Source: Saprospiraceae bacterium
GTDB taxonomy: Bacteria; Bacteroidota; Bacteroidia; Chitinophagales; Saprospiraceae
NCBI GenBank assembly: GCA_027009605.1
Contig: JALVCY010000137.1
Location: 1 to 13,780 of the forward strand
DNA: 13,780 bases
Reading direction: 5' to 3'
Below, piece after piece: positions 5,840 to 13,691 of this stretch. Position 1 is the stretch's first letter. Every line of letters starts with the position of its first letter. The notes below the pieces were generated by a model. The model had not been told where the DNA came from and ran no database searches. It saw only the letters and a list, made by a program, of their open reading frames with translations. The position numbers and the translations under genes were made by a program.

Positions 5840-6530
5840 CACTAGTAGATTCCTTCGTAATCAAATCCGTATGTCGAATAACCGTTTGGTGATTTTGATA
5901 AATAACTTGTGAAACACTGGTGGTGCAAACCACATCGCTGCGATTCATCACAAAGCCATTTATGACATCCGGCTCGCCCCCATTCAAGTGAAAATCAACA
6001 ATAGCATCCGGACTAAAATTATCTTTTTTCAGCCACTCATCAAACCAAGATTGACGCATCGCCCGGACAGAGCGATTATACAAAGTAGAAGAAGACCATA
6101 TCAACGGTTGATGCTTGTTTAGCTTGCGCAAAAAACGCATTTTTCCGGTCCATCTAAATTCAAAATACCCTTCAGTGGGCTGGATTCCAATCAGAGTAAA
6201 CGGCTCGATATTTTCAAAATCATATTCTTTGGCGAAAGCTTCAAAAGAATCCCATTCAAAACTCTCCAAGACAATCAATCCCCGACTCTTTTTGTACGGC
6301 GGCGAGACTTTATGCTTTATGAACCCACCATTCAACAAACAAACCATCCGCCCTTTTTCTCCGATAGCAATCCATGTCCCACCGGCTTTAGGGTCTTTGG
6401 GATAGACGACCTTTTGCCCGTTGATATTTTGCGAAAGCAATTCGTCTGCATGGCGATTGGGGGCAACATCCCGGTTGGAAGTCAAGATGTATTCTTCGCG
6501 TCCTTTCGGAAAAAAAGTAACGGTACACAT
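5826..6530 (-). CDS. NRDE family protein (TANGO2-like)
   Basis: The product is 234 residues. The family is named for an Asn-Arg-Asp-Glu motif near the N-terminus; members look like Ntn-type hydrolases, and the eukaryotic member TANGO2 has been linked to haem or lipid handling. Its bacterial role is not settled. Seen here: MCTVTFFP at the start, SNRD at 18-21, AGGTWIAI at 49-56, LLNGG at 65-69, then SSSTLYN (146-152) and TTSVSQV (203-209), all in the usual family order. I chose the ATG at 6530 rather than the in-frame TTG at 6545, because that TTG lies within the predicted -7 box and because ATG places cysteine at position 2, the expected N-terminal nucleophile after Met removal. It appears monocistronic, and no signal peptide is seen. 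Confidence 0.85.
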   Translation of the reverse strand: MCTVTFFPKGREEYILTSNRDVAPNRHADELLSQNINGQKVVYPKDPKAGGTWIAIGEKGRMVCLLNGGFIKHKVSPPYKKSRGLIVLESFEWDSFEAFAKEYDFENIEPFTLIGIQPTEGYFEFRWTGKMRFLRKLNKHQPLIWSSSTLYNRSVRAMRQSWFDEWLKKDNFSPDAIVDFHLNGGEPDVINGFVMNRSDVVCTTSVSQVIYQNHQTVIRHTDLITKESTSAQLS

Positions 6531-6542
6531 GGCGTTTTTTTG

Positions 6543-6550
6543 CAAAGGTA
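6543..6550 (-). promoter_or_regulatory. Promoter -7 box of the NRDE gene
   Basis: TACCTTTG on the minus strand matches TAnnTTTG. Transcription would start near 6537, leaving a leader of only about 7 bases, so the mRNA may be almost leaderless. The nearest TTG upstream is 26 bases away, longer than usual. Confidence 0.55.
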
Positions 6551-6564
6551 GGTTTTTTTTGTTT

Positions 6565-6718
6565 GCCTTTGGCGTTCAATTTGTCCTTCGGACGCCTGCC
6601 TGCTGCAGAAAGGTTCAACTTGTCCTTCGGACGTTCAATATGTGCTTCGCACGTTCAAATGTCTTCGACGTTCAAGGAGTTCGCTCTTGGCTGCCTAGCC
6701 GTTTACCGTTATACCGTT
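6565..6718 (+). repeat. Hairpin array A with CCGTTATACCG tail
   Basis: Units linked by GTTCAA each form a 3-4 bp stem around TTC or TTT: GCC/GGC (6565-6573), GTCC/GGAC (6583-6593 and 6622-6632), GTGC/GCAC (6642-6652) and GTC/GAC (6661-6669). The array ends with CTTGGCTGCCTAGCCG and repeats of ACCGTTAT. Stem sequences differ but pairing is kept. Confidence 0.8.
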
Positions 6719-6807
6719 GAGTCTGCTCCTAAAAGTTGAATTAAGTGGTTTGTTCTTGAGTCCACAAAATTTTATTTCTGGCAGAGTGGACTTTTCGGAG
6801 TGGACTC
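6719..6807 (+). mobile_element. 89-bp inverted-repeat element (possible small MITE)
   Basis: The left end GAGTCTGCTCCTAAAAGTTG (6719-6738) is complementary to the right end at 6788-6807 at about 15 of 20 positions. Both flanks read ACCGTT (6713-6718 and 6808-6813), a possible 6-bp target duplication, although the surrounding repeat is itself rich in ACCGTT. A truncated inverted copy lies at 3152-3210. Confidence 0.6.
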
Positions 6808-6888
6808 ACCGTTATTTCGGCGTTCAAGGAGCAAGATCTCATTCCTGCCTTAACCTTTTACCTTTCACCCTTAACCTTTTACCTTTGG

Positions 6889-7013
6889 TTCAATTTGTGC
6901 TTCGCACGCCTGCCTGCTGCAGGCAGGTTCAACTTGCCCTTCGGGCGTTCAAGGGGTAAGAGCTCTTGGCTGCCTAGCCGTTATACCGCTATACCGCTAT
7001 ACCGCTATACCGG
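6889..7013 (+). repeat. Hairpin array B, palindrome and 8-bp tandem repeat
   Basis: Hairpins GTGC/GCAC (6897-6907) and GCCC/GGGC (6936-6946) flank a perfect palindrome of two 9-base arms (CCTGCCTGC) around one T (6909-6927). CTTGGCTGCCTAGCCG follows, then four tandem copies of TATACCGC (6982-7013, the last ending in G). Such a short tandem tract could vary in copy number between strains. Confidence 0.8.
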
Positions 7014-7075
7014 ATAAATTGTATCCAACTATCCTAAAGACTCGATGATTCATAGGGCGAATCCACTTTTTTCAC

Positions 7076-7083
7076 TACTTTTG
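7076..7083 (+). promoter_or_regulatory. Promoter -7 box of the SDR-VOC operon
   Basis: TACTTTTG matches TAnnTTTG. Transcription would start near 7088, about 16 bases before the TTG start codon. I see no good TTG box at the expected distance. Confidence 0.5.
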
Positions 7084-7103
7084 CGCAAAGACAAAACAAA
7101 GCG

Positions 7104-7898
7104 TTGAAACAAACCAATCAAGTAGTATGGATTACCGGGGCGTCTTCCGGTATTGGGCGGGCTTTGGCGCAAGCCTATGCAGCTAAGGATGCTCGACTAG
7201 TACTCTCTTCCAGAAACAGGCAAAAGCTCGAAATCGTCCAAAAGGAATGTATTTCACTAGGAGCTGAATGTTTGGTTTTGCCACTGGATTTGGCAGACTC
7301 CAAGGACTTTCCCGCAAGGGCTCAAACAGTAATAGATACGTTTGGACGCATTGATATTCTAATCAATAATGGGGGGATTAGTCAACGAGCACTCATCAAA
7401 GAAACTCCCATTGAATTAGACCGGAAGATTATGGAAATCAATTTTTTTGGAAACATCGCCTTGACCAAAGCTGTCTTGCCCTACATGATTCGCCAACAAG
7501 CAGGGCATATCGTAGTGGTGAGCTCGATTGTAGGGAAATTTGGCTTTCCCTTGCGCTCTGCCTATTCGGCTTCTAAGCATGCACTCCATGGTTTTTATGA
7601 GACCTTGCGTGCGGAGCATAAATCAGACCATATTCGGGTCACCTTAGCCATTCCCGGAAGGGTGAAAACCCAAATCTCCGTCAATGCCGTACTCAAAGAC
7701 GGCACCCCCAGCAATAAAATGGACGATGGCCAAGATGCCGGAATCTCTCCGGAGCGGTGTGCCCGCCAAATCATCCGGGCTGTCCAAAAGAATAAGAAAG
7801 AAGTCTTAATTGGCAAAAAAGAATTATTACTAGTGCACATCCGGCGATTTCTCCCCGGTTTGTACTACCGAATCGTCGATAAAGTGAAACCTACATGA
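7104..7898 (+). CDS. SDR family NADP-dependent oxidoreductase
   Basis: The product is 264 residues, a classical short-chain dehydrogenase/reductase, cytosolic or membrane-associated. Motifs: cofactor-binding TGASSGIG (11-18), Arg37 after the second strand (favouring NADP(H)), NNGG (88-91), Asn113, the catalytic serine in VSS (Ser141), and YSASK with Tyr154 and Lys158. NNGG followed by ISQR resembles the DHRS7-type branch. The C-terminal 25 residues are basic and hydrophobic (LLLVHIRRFLPGLYYRI), which may attach the protein to the membrane. The start is a TTG: it begins directly before the first Rossmann strand, the -7 box lies just upstream, and no ATG in this frame precedes the glycine motif. 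The stop codon overlaps the ATG of the VOC gene (ATGA), so the two are translationally coupled. The substrate is unknown. Confidence 0.9.
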   Translation: MKQTNQVVWITGASSGIGRALAQAYAAKDARLVLSSRNRQKLEIVQKECISLGAECLVLPLDLADSKDFPARAQTVIDTFGRIDILINNGGISQRALIKETPIELDRKIMEINFFGNIALTKAVLPYMIRQQAGHIVVVSSIVGKFGFPLRSAYSASKHALHGFYETLRAEHKSDHIRVTLAIPGRVKTQISVNAVLKDGTPSNKMDDGQDAGISPERCARQIIRAVQKNKKEVLIGKKELLLVHIRRFLPGLYYRIVDKVKPT

Positions 7899-8956
7899 CA
7901 AAAGTAATTAGTGGTATTCAGCAAATAGGAATTGGAATCCCGGATGTTTATGCAGCTTGGGACTGGTATAATCGTAATTTTGGTTTTGATTTGCCGATGT
8001 TTGACGAAGCCGCCGAAGCCGGTCTGATGCTGCCTTATACCGATGGTAAGCCCCAGAAGCGTCACGCTATTTTGGCTCTCAACCTTAAAGGGGGCGGTGG
8101 GTTTGAAATCTGGCAGTACAAGAGCCGCACGCCCCAACCGGCCAACTTTGAATTGCAACTCGGAGACTTAGGTATTTTTATTACCAAAATTAAGACATCC
8201 AATATCCAAAAAGCTTATCAACAGCTTGCGCAAAATAAAACGAATCTCCTTTCGGAAATCGTCAAGATGCCGGATGGGACAGAGCACTTTTTTGTCCAAG
8301 ACCCTTACAAAAATATTTTTCAGATTGTACCGGCTCATACTTGGTTTATGAAAAGTATTGATTCTGATTTTGGCGGAAGCTATGGGGCTGTAATCGGTGT
8401 GACAGACATCCCAAAATCAATGGAGTTTTATGACAAAATCCTAGGCTACGATACCGTGGTTTTTCGTGAAACCGGCGTGTTCAATGACTTCAAGGGAATA
8501 CCGGGCGGGCATCATAAAGTAGAAAGAGTCCTACTCAAACATAGCCTTAAGCGCCAAGGCGCTTTTAGTAATTTATTGGGGGCTAGCACTATTGAATTGG
8601 TCAAGGTCTTAGACCGGAGTCCCAAAAAAATATTTGAAGACCGGCTTTGGGGGGATTTGGGCTTTATTCATTTATGTTTTGACATCCGCAACATGCAGGC
8701 GCTCAAGCAGGAGTGCGAAGCATTGGGGCATCCCTTTACGGTGGATAGCGCCAATAGCTTTGATATGGGGGAAGCGGCCGGACATTTTGCCTACATCGAA
8801 GATCCTGACGGCACCTTAATTGAGTTTGTGGAAACACACAAAATCCCCATCCTAAAAAAACTGGGACTCTACAAAAATCTAAAAAAGCGAAACCCGACCA
8901 AACCATTGCCTTACTGGATGCTGGCTACTTTGAAGTTTAACCGGGTGAAGAAGTGA
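7895..8956 (+). CDS. Two-module VOC (glyoxalase/dioxygenase fold) protein
   Basis: The product is 353 residues. The vicinal-oxygen-chelate fold covers metal-dependent dioxygenases, glyoxalases, epimerases and resistance proteins. Two modules are visible: about 6-148 (GIQQIGIGIPDVYAAWDWY, later EHFFVQDPYKNIFQIV) and about 162-315 (GAVIGVTDIPKSMEFYDKIL, FIHLCFD, HFAYIEDPDGTLIEFVE). His259 and Glu310 in module two are the best candidates for metal ligands. In module one the corresponding positions are less clear, so it may be non-catalytic. A tail (318-353) is basic and partly hydrophobic, like the tail of the adjacent SDR. It overlaps the SDR gene by 4 bases upstream, and its last 20 bases overlap the convergent phosphoesterase gene. 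It probably shares a pathway with the SDR, but the reaction cannot be assigned. Confidence 0.88.
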   Translation: MTKVISGIQQIGIGIPDVYAAWDWYNRNFGFDLPMFDEAAEAGLMLPYTDGKPQKRHAILALNLKGGGGFEIWQYKSRTPQPANFELQLGDLGIFITKIKTSNIQKAYQQLAQNKTNLLSEIVKMPDGTEHFFVQDPYKNIFQIVPAHTWFMKSIDSDFGGSYGAVIGVTDIPKSMEFYDKILGYDTVVFRETGVFNDFKGIPGGHHKVERVLLKHSLKRQGAFSNLLGASTIELVKVLDRSPKKIFEDRLWGDLGFIHLCFDIRNMQALKQECEALGHPFTVDSANSFDMGEAAGHFAYIEDPDGTLIEFVETHKIPILKKLGLYKNLKKRNPTKPLPYWMLATLKFNRVKK

Positions 8957-9686
8957 TGGGTAACCACCGCACTTCGGTGCTCAAGTTTTTGCCATCCCAA
9001 TCAATTATCCGGAAGCCGGGGCGAAGGTGATCCAGTGTGTATTCTTTTTGGGTGCCATCAATTTGTGCCATGGATGATGGGGTGATGAAGACCCGGAAGT
9101 CATCTTTCAGAATGGTGCGATCGATGTGATAATGTCCGCAAAAGATAGCAATGGGTTTAGGAGCAGCAGCTAGAGCTTGCGCAAATTCGGCTCGTTGCAA
9201 GAAGCTATGATGCGTATCCATGAAATAGGTTTGGGCGAGTACGGGGGGATGGTGCATCATGATTAGGGATGGAGTCGGTGCCCTTAATTGCTGATAAAAC
9301 CAAGTCCATTGCCTTGCGGAAAGTACTTTCTGGGCTGTATCCAAAAAGATTATTTGACCCATATCAAAGGATAGAGCGTAAAAAGACTCATTCGTTTCCG
9401 GAGACTTTGGCAAGCCAAAAACAGTGGCCATCATTAAAGCGTCATCATGATTGCCGGCGATAACTTGATAGTTTAGTCCTGTTTCTTCGAGCTGAGTCCG
9501 AATCCAATGATACACCCCCACATCCCCTTCTTGATAGCACAAATCCCCGGTAATCACGACCCAATCCGGCTGAAAGGTCTTTGCTTCCGCTAAAACTCGC
9601 TGAAATTGACCCCAAACATCTATATTCAAAATGGTCTCCGCACCAAGTGGGGCAATGTGGATATCTGTAATCTGGATGATGCGCAT
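8937..9686 (-). CDS. Calcineurin-like metallophosphoesterase (class III PDE / CpdA-like)
   Basis: The product is 249 residues. All metal-binding blocks of the family are present: TDIHI with Asp8 and His10, GDL with Asp48, GNHD with Asn79 and His80, HHPP with His145-146, and GHYH with His185 and His187. Order and spacing fit the CpdA/GpdQ group, which hydrolyses cyclic nucleotides or glycerophosphodiesters using two metal ions in the cytoplasm. The substrate here is not proven. I chose the ATG at 9686 because MRIIQITDIHI is the normal N-terminus. An in-frame ATG at 9749 would add 21 residues with no family resemblance (270 in total). The gene converges on the VOC gene with a 20-base 3' overlap and is divergent from the M36 peptidase. 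I see no terminator of its own. Confidence 0.88.
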   Translation of the reverse strand: MRIIQITDIHIAPLGAETILNIDVWGQFQRVLAEAKTFQPDWVVITGDLCYQEGDVGVYHWIRTQLEETGLNYQVIAGNHDDALMMATVFGLPKSPETNESFYALSFDMGQIIFLDTAQKVLSARQWTWFYQQLRAPTPSLIMMHHPPVLAQTYFMDTHHSFLQRAEFAQALAAAPKPIAIFCGHYHIDRTILKDDFRVFITPSSMAQIDGTQKEYTLDHLRPGFRIIDWDGKNLSTEVRWLPITSSPG

Positions 9687-9765
9687 GATTTTGGTTTGGG
9701 CACAAGATAGGGATTCTTTAGGGAATGAGCAGCTTTCGTGTTTTTGCATTCCCTAGGTACAGGAG

Positions 9766-9796
9766 TTGTACATCCGATGGATTTGTATTATCTTTG
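9766..9796 (+). promoter_or_regulatory. Predicted promoter of the M36 peptidase gene
   Basis: TTG (9766-9768), 20 bases, then TATCTTTG (9789-9796): a full Bacteroidota-type promoter. Transcription would start near 9802, giving a leader of about 54 bases. The TTG box overlaps an inverted repeat GTACA-N5-TGTAC (9757-9771), a possible operator but short enough to be chance. Confidence 0.75.
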
Positions 9797-9855
9797 GATT
9801 TGCGCACCGGCCAAAATGGGTGGGGCATAGTTTTTTTTTCTCAACGACTGACTTT

Positions 9856-12800
9856 ATGAAAAATATTTCTACTTTTTTGCTGCTGGCTCTTCCTTTTTTC
9901 CTTTTTGCGCAAGCAAGCCCAAATTTTGAAGAATTAGGCCGTCAATATCTCCAAAGCCATTCTGAAAGTTGGGAGCTCAGTGCTTCCGATGTGAAGGATG
10001 TTGCTTTGGTGAATCAAGTTTTTACCAAACACAATCGAGTGACCAGCTTGTATTTTAATCAGCGGTATCGGGGTGTGGAGTTGCATAATGCCGTGTATAA
10101 TATCAGTTTCTTGCCTTCCGGCAAGATCCTTTCAGCTCATCAGCGGTTTTTTAATCACTTGTCAGAACGAATTCATACAGTCGTGCCTTCGGTCTCTAGC
10201 GAAGACGCCGTATCCTTGGTTTTGACACATTTTGGCCTTGCGGCAAAAACAAAACCCCGGCTAATAGACAAGAATGGCTTCATCTATCGCTACGCAAAAG
10301 GCAACATAGCCGCCATGGATATTCAATCCCAATTGAACTTTTTCCCGCAAGGGGAAGATTTGGCCTTAGTTTGGGAAATAATCTTTGCGCCTAAAAACGA
10401 TAGTGATGTTTGGGCGCTTCGATTAGATGCAACGACCGGAAAGATATTAGACCAAAAGAGCATGACCGTTCATTGTGCTTTTGAATCCGGGCAGTATAAA
10501 ACCACGTCTCCGCCTTGTCCCAATACACCGGCAGAGTCTCAAGAAATGATTGGGCCTGATGGTGCTTCTTACCGGGTACTTCCGTACAATACCGAGTCAC
10601 CGGCTCATGGCAATAGACTATTATTGACCAATCCGGCCAAATTGTCCGCATCTCCTTATGGATGGCACGACACGAATGGTGTTGACGGTGCAGAATATAC
10701 CATCACTCGAGGCAACAATGTCCACGCTTATTTGGATTTAGACGGAGCGAATGAGTCGGCGGGAGATGAGCCCGATGGCGGTGCCGGTTTGAGTTTTGAT
10801 TTTCCTTTCGATATTTCGCAAGAGCCCTCCAATTTCCGGAAGGCAGCGGTGACGAACTTGTTTTACATGAATAATTTTATGCATGATTTTTCTTATCAGT
10901 ATGGATTTGATGAAGATGCGGGCAATTTTCAAGAGAAAAATTATACCGCACCGGCCTACAAAGGGCATGACTACGTAAAGGCCGAAGCACAAGACGGAAG
11001 TAAAATTAATAATTCCAATTTTTTTACAGGGCCGGAGGGAATGCCCGGAAAGATGCAGATGTATATTTGGACCGGATTGAATCTTCATTATTTGGATGTG
11101 ACCGCACCCAATGATATTGCCGGTAATTATCCGACCGGGACGGCTGACTTTGGTGCGCCTATTTCTAGTACAGCGGAGACCGGAGATGTTGTTATCATAC
11201 ATGACACGAATGGATCTAACCCACAATATGGTTGTGCATCTACGCTTCAAGACTTGAGCGGGAAGATAGCCTTGGTTCAACGGGGCGGTTGTGCCTACGT
11301 AGATAAAGCCATCAATGCGCAGACGGCCGGCGCCAAGGGGCTCATAGTTGTCAATAGTCTCAATCGAGTAGATGCCATGACTTCTCCGCCGGGTTCGACG
11401 ACGGCAGCGATGGTACATATTCCGTTGGTGATGATTCGCAACTCGGATGGAGCCATTCTTTTGGACAAGCTGAATGCCGGGCAAGCGGTTTCTGTCTCCT
11501 TGCAGAAAGGAGCCGGTAGCGGCCCGGATTCGTTGGATGGAGATTTTGACAATGGGATTATTGCACACGAATATGCCCATGGGATTTCTACTCGCTTGAC
11601 CGGTGGCGCACAAAATCCGTTTTGTTTTGAGAATAAAGAACAAATGGGCGAAGGTTGGAGCGACTTTTTCACTTTGGCGATTATGGCCAAGTCTTCGGAT
11701 GACGGTTCGGAAGTGAAGGGATTTGGCAACTATGAGAAGGGCGAAGATGCCCAAGGATATGGACTACGGCGTTTTCCTTATTCGACAGATATGACCATTA
11801 ACCCTTTGACCTATTATCACATTATGAATAGCAAGATTCATGAAGTTGGAGAAGTATGGACGGCCTGCCTTTGGGACTTGTATTGGCTGATGGTCGATAA
11901 ATATGGTTTTGACAGTGACATCTATAATGGAACCGGTGGCAATAACAAAGCCATTCAGTTGGTTATAGACGGACTAAAATTACAACCTTGCCAGCCGGGT
12001 TTTGTGGATGGGCGAGATGCTATTTTGGCAGCGGATCAAGCGGATTTTGGGGGAGCTAATCAATGTCTTATTTGGGAGGCTTTCGCAAAAAGGGGCTTGG
12101 GCTTGAGCGCTTCTCAAGGCGATTCCAATAACATCAATGATGGCAAAGAAGCCTATGACAAGCCCATTGCTTGTACCCAAAATCTGGCCATCCAAAAAAC
12201 AGTCACACCAACTATCAACGCCGGCGATAAAATCAATGTCTTACTGAAAATCACTAATTACAAAGGTGCAAAGGTCACCGGAGTGGTGGTTACGGATCAG
12301 ATTCCGGACGGGACTGATTACGTAGCCGGTTCGGCATCTATGGCGGCAGATGTTCAGGGTGGAATGATTAGTTTTGACCTAGGGGACATGGACGATGCGA
12401 CGGAGCAAACCATCACCTACCAATTGAGTACCGGCTCCAATCATTCCGCAAGTTTGTGGAGTGATGACTTTGAAACAGATGACTCTAAATGGGAAAAAAC
12501 ATCCACCCAAGGCAATAATGAATGGGATTGGGCCGGCAGTACAGGCTTGGGCTATTTTTATAGTGGGCAACACTCCTATTATGTACCCGGAGCGGAAGGT
12601 CTTTCCGAGCAAAGCTTATCCATGAAAAATCCGGTCACCTTGGCTGCGACCCAACCGGTACTTCGTTTTTTTCAATACTACGACACCAAGCCCGGTGATG
12701 ATGGTGGCATTCTTGAATATTCTACGGATGGCGGGCTTGCTTGGCAAGATGCAGGAGATTTTATCTTTCGCCATAAATATACCGGCGTAATTTCTTTTAA

Positions 12801-13377
12801 TACCTTCTTGACAGCCAATCAAAAAGCCTATTGGGGGAAAACTCCGGAGCAATCTAAATATGTAGAATCCATGGTGGACTTGAGTGCTTTTGCCGGCCAA
12901 GACATCCAAGTGCGCTTTCGATTTGCGACCGGCCCGGATCCGACGGATGATATGAGCAAGGTCTGGTCTATAGATGATGTAGAATTCATGGACATGGTCA
13001 ATTATAATTCAGAAGCCTGTGTGACATCCACAGAAGGGGATAATTATTGTGCGCAAGCTCCGGCAAAGGGCACCGTCGTTTACTCTGACCAATTCGTAGG
13101 CACTCAAGACGTACTCAGTACAAATCTAAATTTTGGACTTAGCCCCAACCCCGCCGCCGATATGGCTTGGCTATATTTACAAAACACTCAATCAGAGCAA
13201 GCCAACCTAGCGATTATAGACCTTGCGGGAAAAACCATTCATGCTCAATCCGTCCGTCTCTCAAAAGGCCAACAAACAATAAACCTAAATACTCAACAAC
13301 TACCCAATGGAATGTACTTCGTAAGGCTTCAAACACCTAGCAGGCTGGGGATTCGGAAGATGGTTGTTCGGCATTAG
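9856..13377 (+). CDS. Secreted M36 (fungalysin-type) metallopeptidase with T9SS sorting domain
   Basis: The product is 1173 residues, an extracellular zinc endopeptidase made as a proenzyme. In order: signal peptide (1 to about 20, MKNISTFLLLALPFFLFAQA); fungalysin/thermolysin-type propeptide (about 60-110, SLYFNQRYRGVELHNAVYNI); M36 domain with NLFYMNNFMHDFSYQYGF and AGNFQ; an inserted protease-associated (PA) domain (about 430-550); HEYAHG with His571, Glu572 and His575, and the third ligand Glu599 in GEGWSDF; a DUF11-like repeat (about 776-865, LAIQKTVTP...VVVTDQIPDGTDYV); a jelly-roll or MAM-like module (about 866-1055, ending WSIDDVEF); and a C-terminal sorting domain (about 1096-1173, LSPNPA...NGMYFVRL...RKMVV) as used by T9SS. 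I chose the ATG at 9856 because it opens the signal peptide; the longer frame from TTG 9766 begins inside the promoter. Likely role: digestion of external protein. Confidence 0.95.
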   Translation: MKNISTFLLLALPFFLFAQASPNFEELGRQYLQSHSESWELSASDVKDVALVNQVFTKHNRVTSLYFNQRYRGVELHNAVYNISFLPSGKILSAHQRFFNHLSERIHTVVPSVSSEDAVSLVLTHFGLAAKTKPRLIDKNGFIYRYAKGNIAAMDIQSQLNFFPQGEDLALVWEIIFAPKNDSDVWALRLDATTGKILDQKSMTVHCAFESGQYKTTSPPCPNTPAESQEMIGPDGASYRVLPYNTESPAHGNRLLLTNPAKLSASPYGWHDTNGVDGAEYTITRGNNVHAYLDLDGANESAGDEPDGGAGLSFDFPFDISQEPSNFRKAAVTNLFYMNNFMHDFSYQYGFDEDAGNFQEKNYTAPAYKGHDYVKAEAQDGSKINNSNFFTGPEGMPGKMQMYIWTGLNLHYLDVTAPNDIAGNYPTGTADFGAPISSTAETGDVVIIHDTNGSNPQYGCASTLQDLSGKIALVQRGGCAYVDKAINAQTAGAKGLIVVNSLNRVDAMTSPPGSTTAAMVHIPLVMIRNSDGAILLDKLNAGQAVSVSLQKGAGSGPDSLDGDFDNGIIAHEYAHGISTRLTGGAQNPFCFENKEQMGEGWSDFFTLAIMAKSSDDGSEVKGFGNYEKGEDAQGYGLRRFPYSTDMTINPLTYYHIMNSKIHEVGEVWTACLWDLYWLMVDKYGFDSDIYNGTGGNNKAIQLVIDGLKLQPCQPGFVDGRDAILAADQADFGGANQCLIWEAFAKRGLGLSASQGDSNNINDGKEAYDKPIACTQNLAIQKTVTPTINAGDKINVLLKITNYKGAKVTGVVVTDQIPDGTDYVAGSASMAADVQGGMISFDLGDMDDATEQTITYQLSTGSNHSASLWSDDFETDDSKWEKTSTQGNNEWDWAGSTGLGYFYSGQHSYYVPGAEGLSEQSLSMKNPVTLAATQPVLRFFQYYDTKPGDDGGILEYSTDGGLAWQDAGDFIFRHKYTGVISFNTFLTANQKAYWGKTPEQSKYVESMVDLSAFAGQDIQVRFRFATGPDPTDDMSKVWSIDDVEFMDMVNYNSEACVTSTEGDNYCAQAPAKGTVVYSDQFVGTQDVLSTNLNFGLSPNPAADMAWLYLQNTQSEQANLAIIDLAGKTIHAQSVRLSKGQQTINLNTQQLPNGMYFVRLQTPSRLGIRKMVVRH

Positions 13378-13509
13378 CGGTGTGGCGGTGTAACGGGTAG
13401 GCGGTCAAACGATTTAGGCAAAGAAACACGAAATTCCGGTTAGGGTATGCAGGATTGAAGAGTTACGAGTTTTGATTTTCGAGGTGAAAGGAGCGCCCGC
13501 CAAATAAAG

Positions 13510-13591
13510 AATCCATATTTTGTGGATTAGTCGGTAGTTCCAAATTTATTTGGGACATGTTTTTTCAGCCAAATAAATTTGGCTGCTACCA
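13510..13591. repeat. 82-bp palindromic repeat, copy 1
   Basis: Three hairpins in a row: AATCCAT...TGGATT, GTTCCAAAT-TT-ATTTGGGAC (one mismatch) and CAGCCAAAT-AA-ATTTGGCTG. The last two are enclosed by GGTAG (13532-13536) and CTACC (13586-13590), which pair with each other. Copy 2 lies 182 bases downstream in the same orientation. Confidence 0.88.
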
Positions 13592-13691
13592 CCCCCCCAA
13601 ACAGTTTGCCAAATCCAATGTAACGGCTGTTTCAACTGCCGATGTAGCCATGGAGCGGAGCAACATGGCGCCACGGGCAAAGCCTAATATA

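Larger units (their letters stand above)
6551..7075. other. Gene-free, repeat-rich intergenic region
   Basis: I see no credible gene between the divergent NRDE and SDR promoters. It holds two arrays of short hairpins, an 89-bp inverted-repeat element, a 20-21-base unit repeated twice (6850-6890, TTAACCTTTTACCTTT in each), a perfect 19-base palindrome (6909-6927), and an 8-bp tandem repeat. The modules match those at 2716-3210 in the opposite orientation. Confidence 0.7.

Noticed and set aside
6531..6545. TTG start of the NRDE gene at 6545
   Set aside because: It overlaps the predicted -7 promoter box and would move Cys2 away from the N-terminus.
9766..9855. N-terminal extension of the M36 peptidase from TTG 9766
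   Set aside because: This segment contains the promoter boxes, and the extension would bury a clear signal peptide.
10738..11754. 338-residue open frame on the minus strand inside the peptidase gene
   Set aside because: It is antisense to the M36 catalytic and PA domains, rich in Arg, Ile and His, shows no domain, and is explained by codon bias of the real gene.
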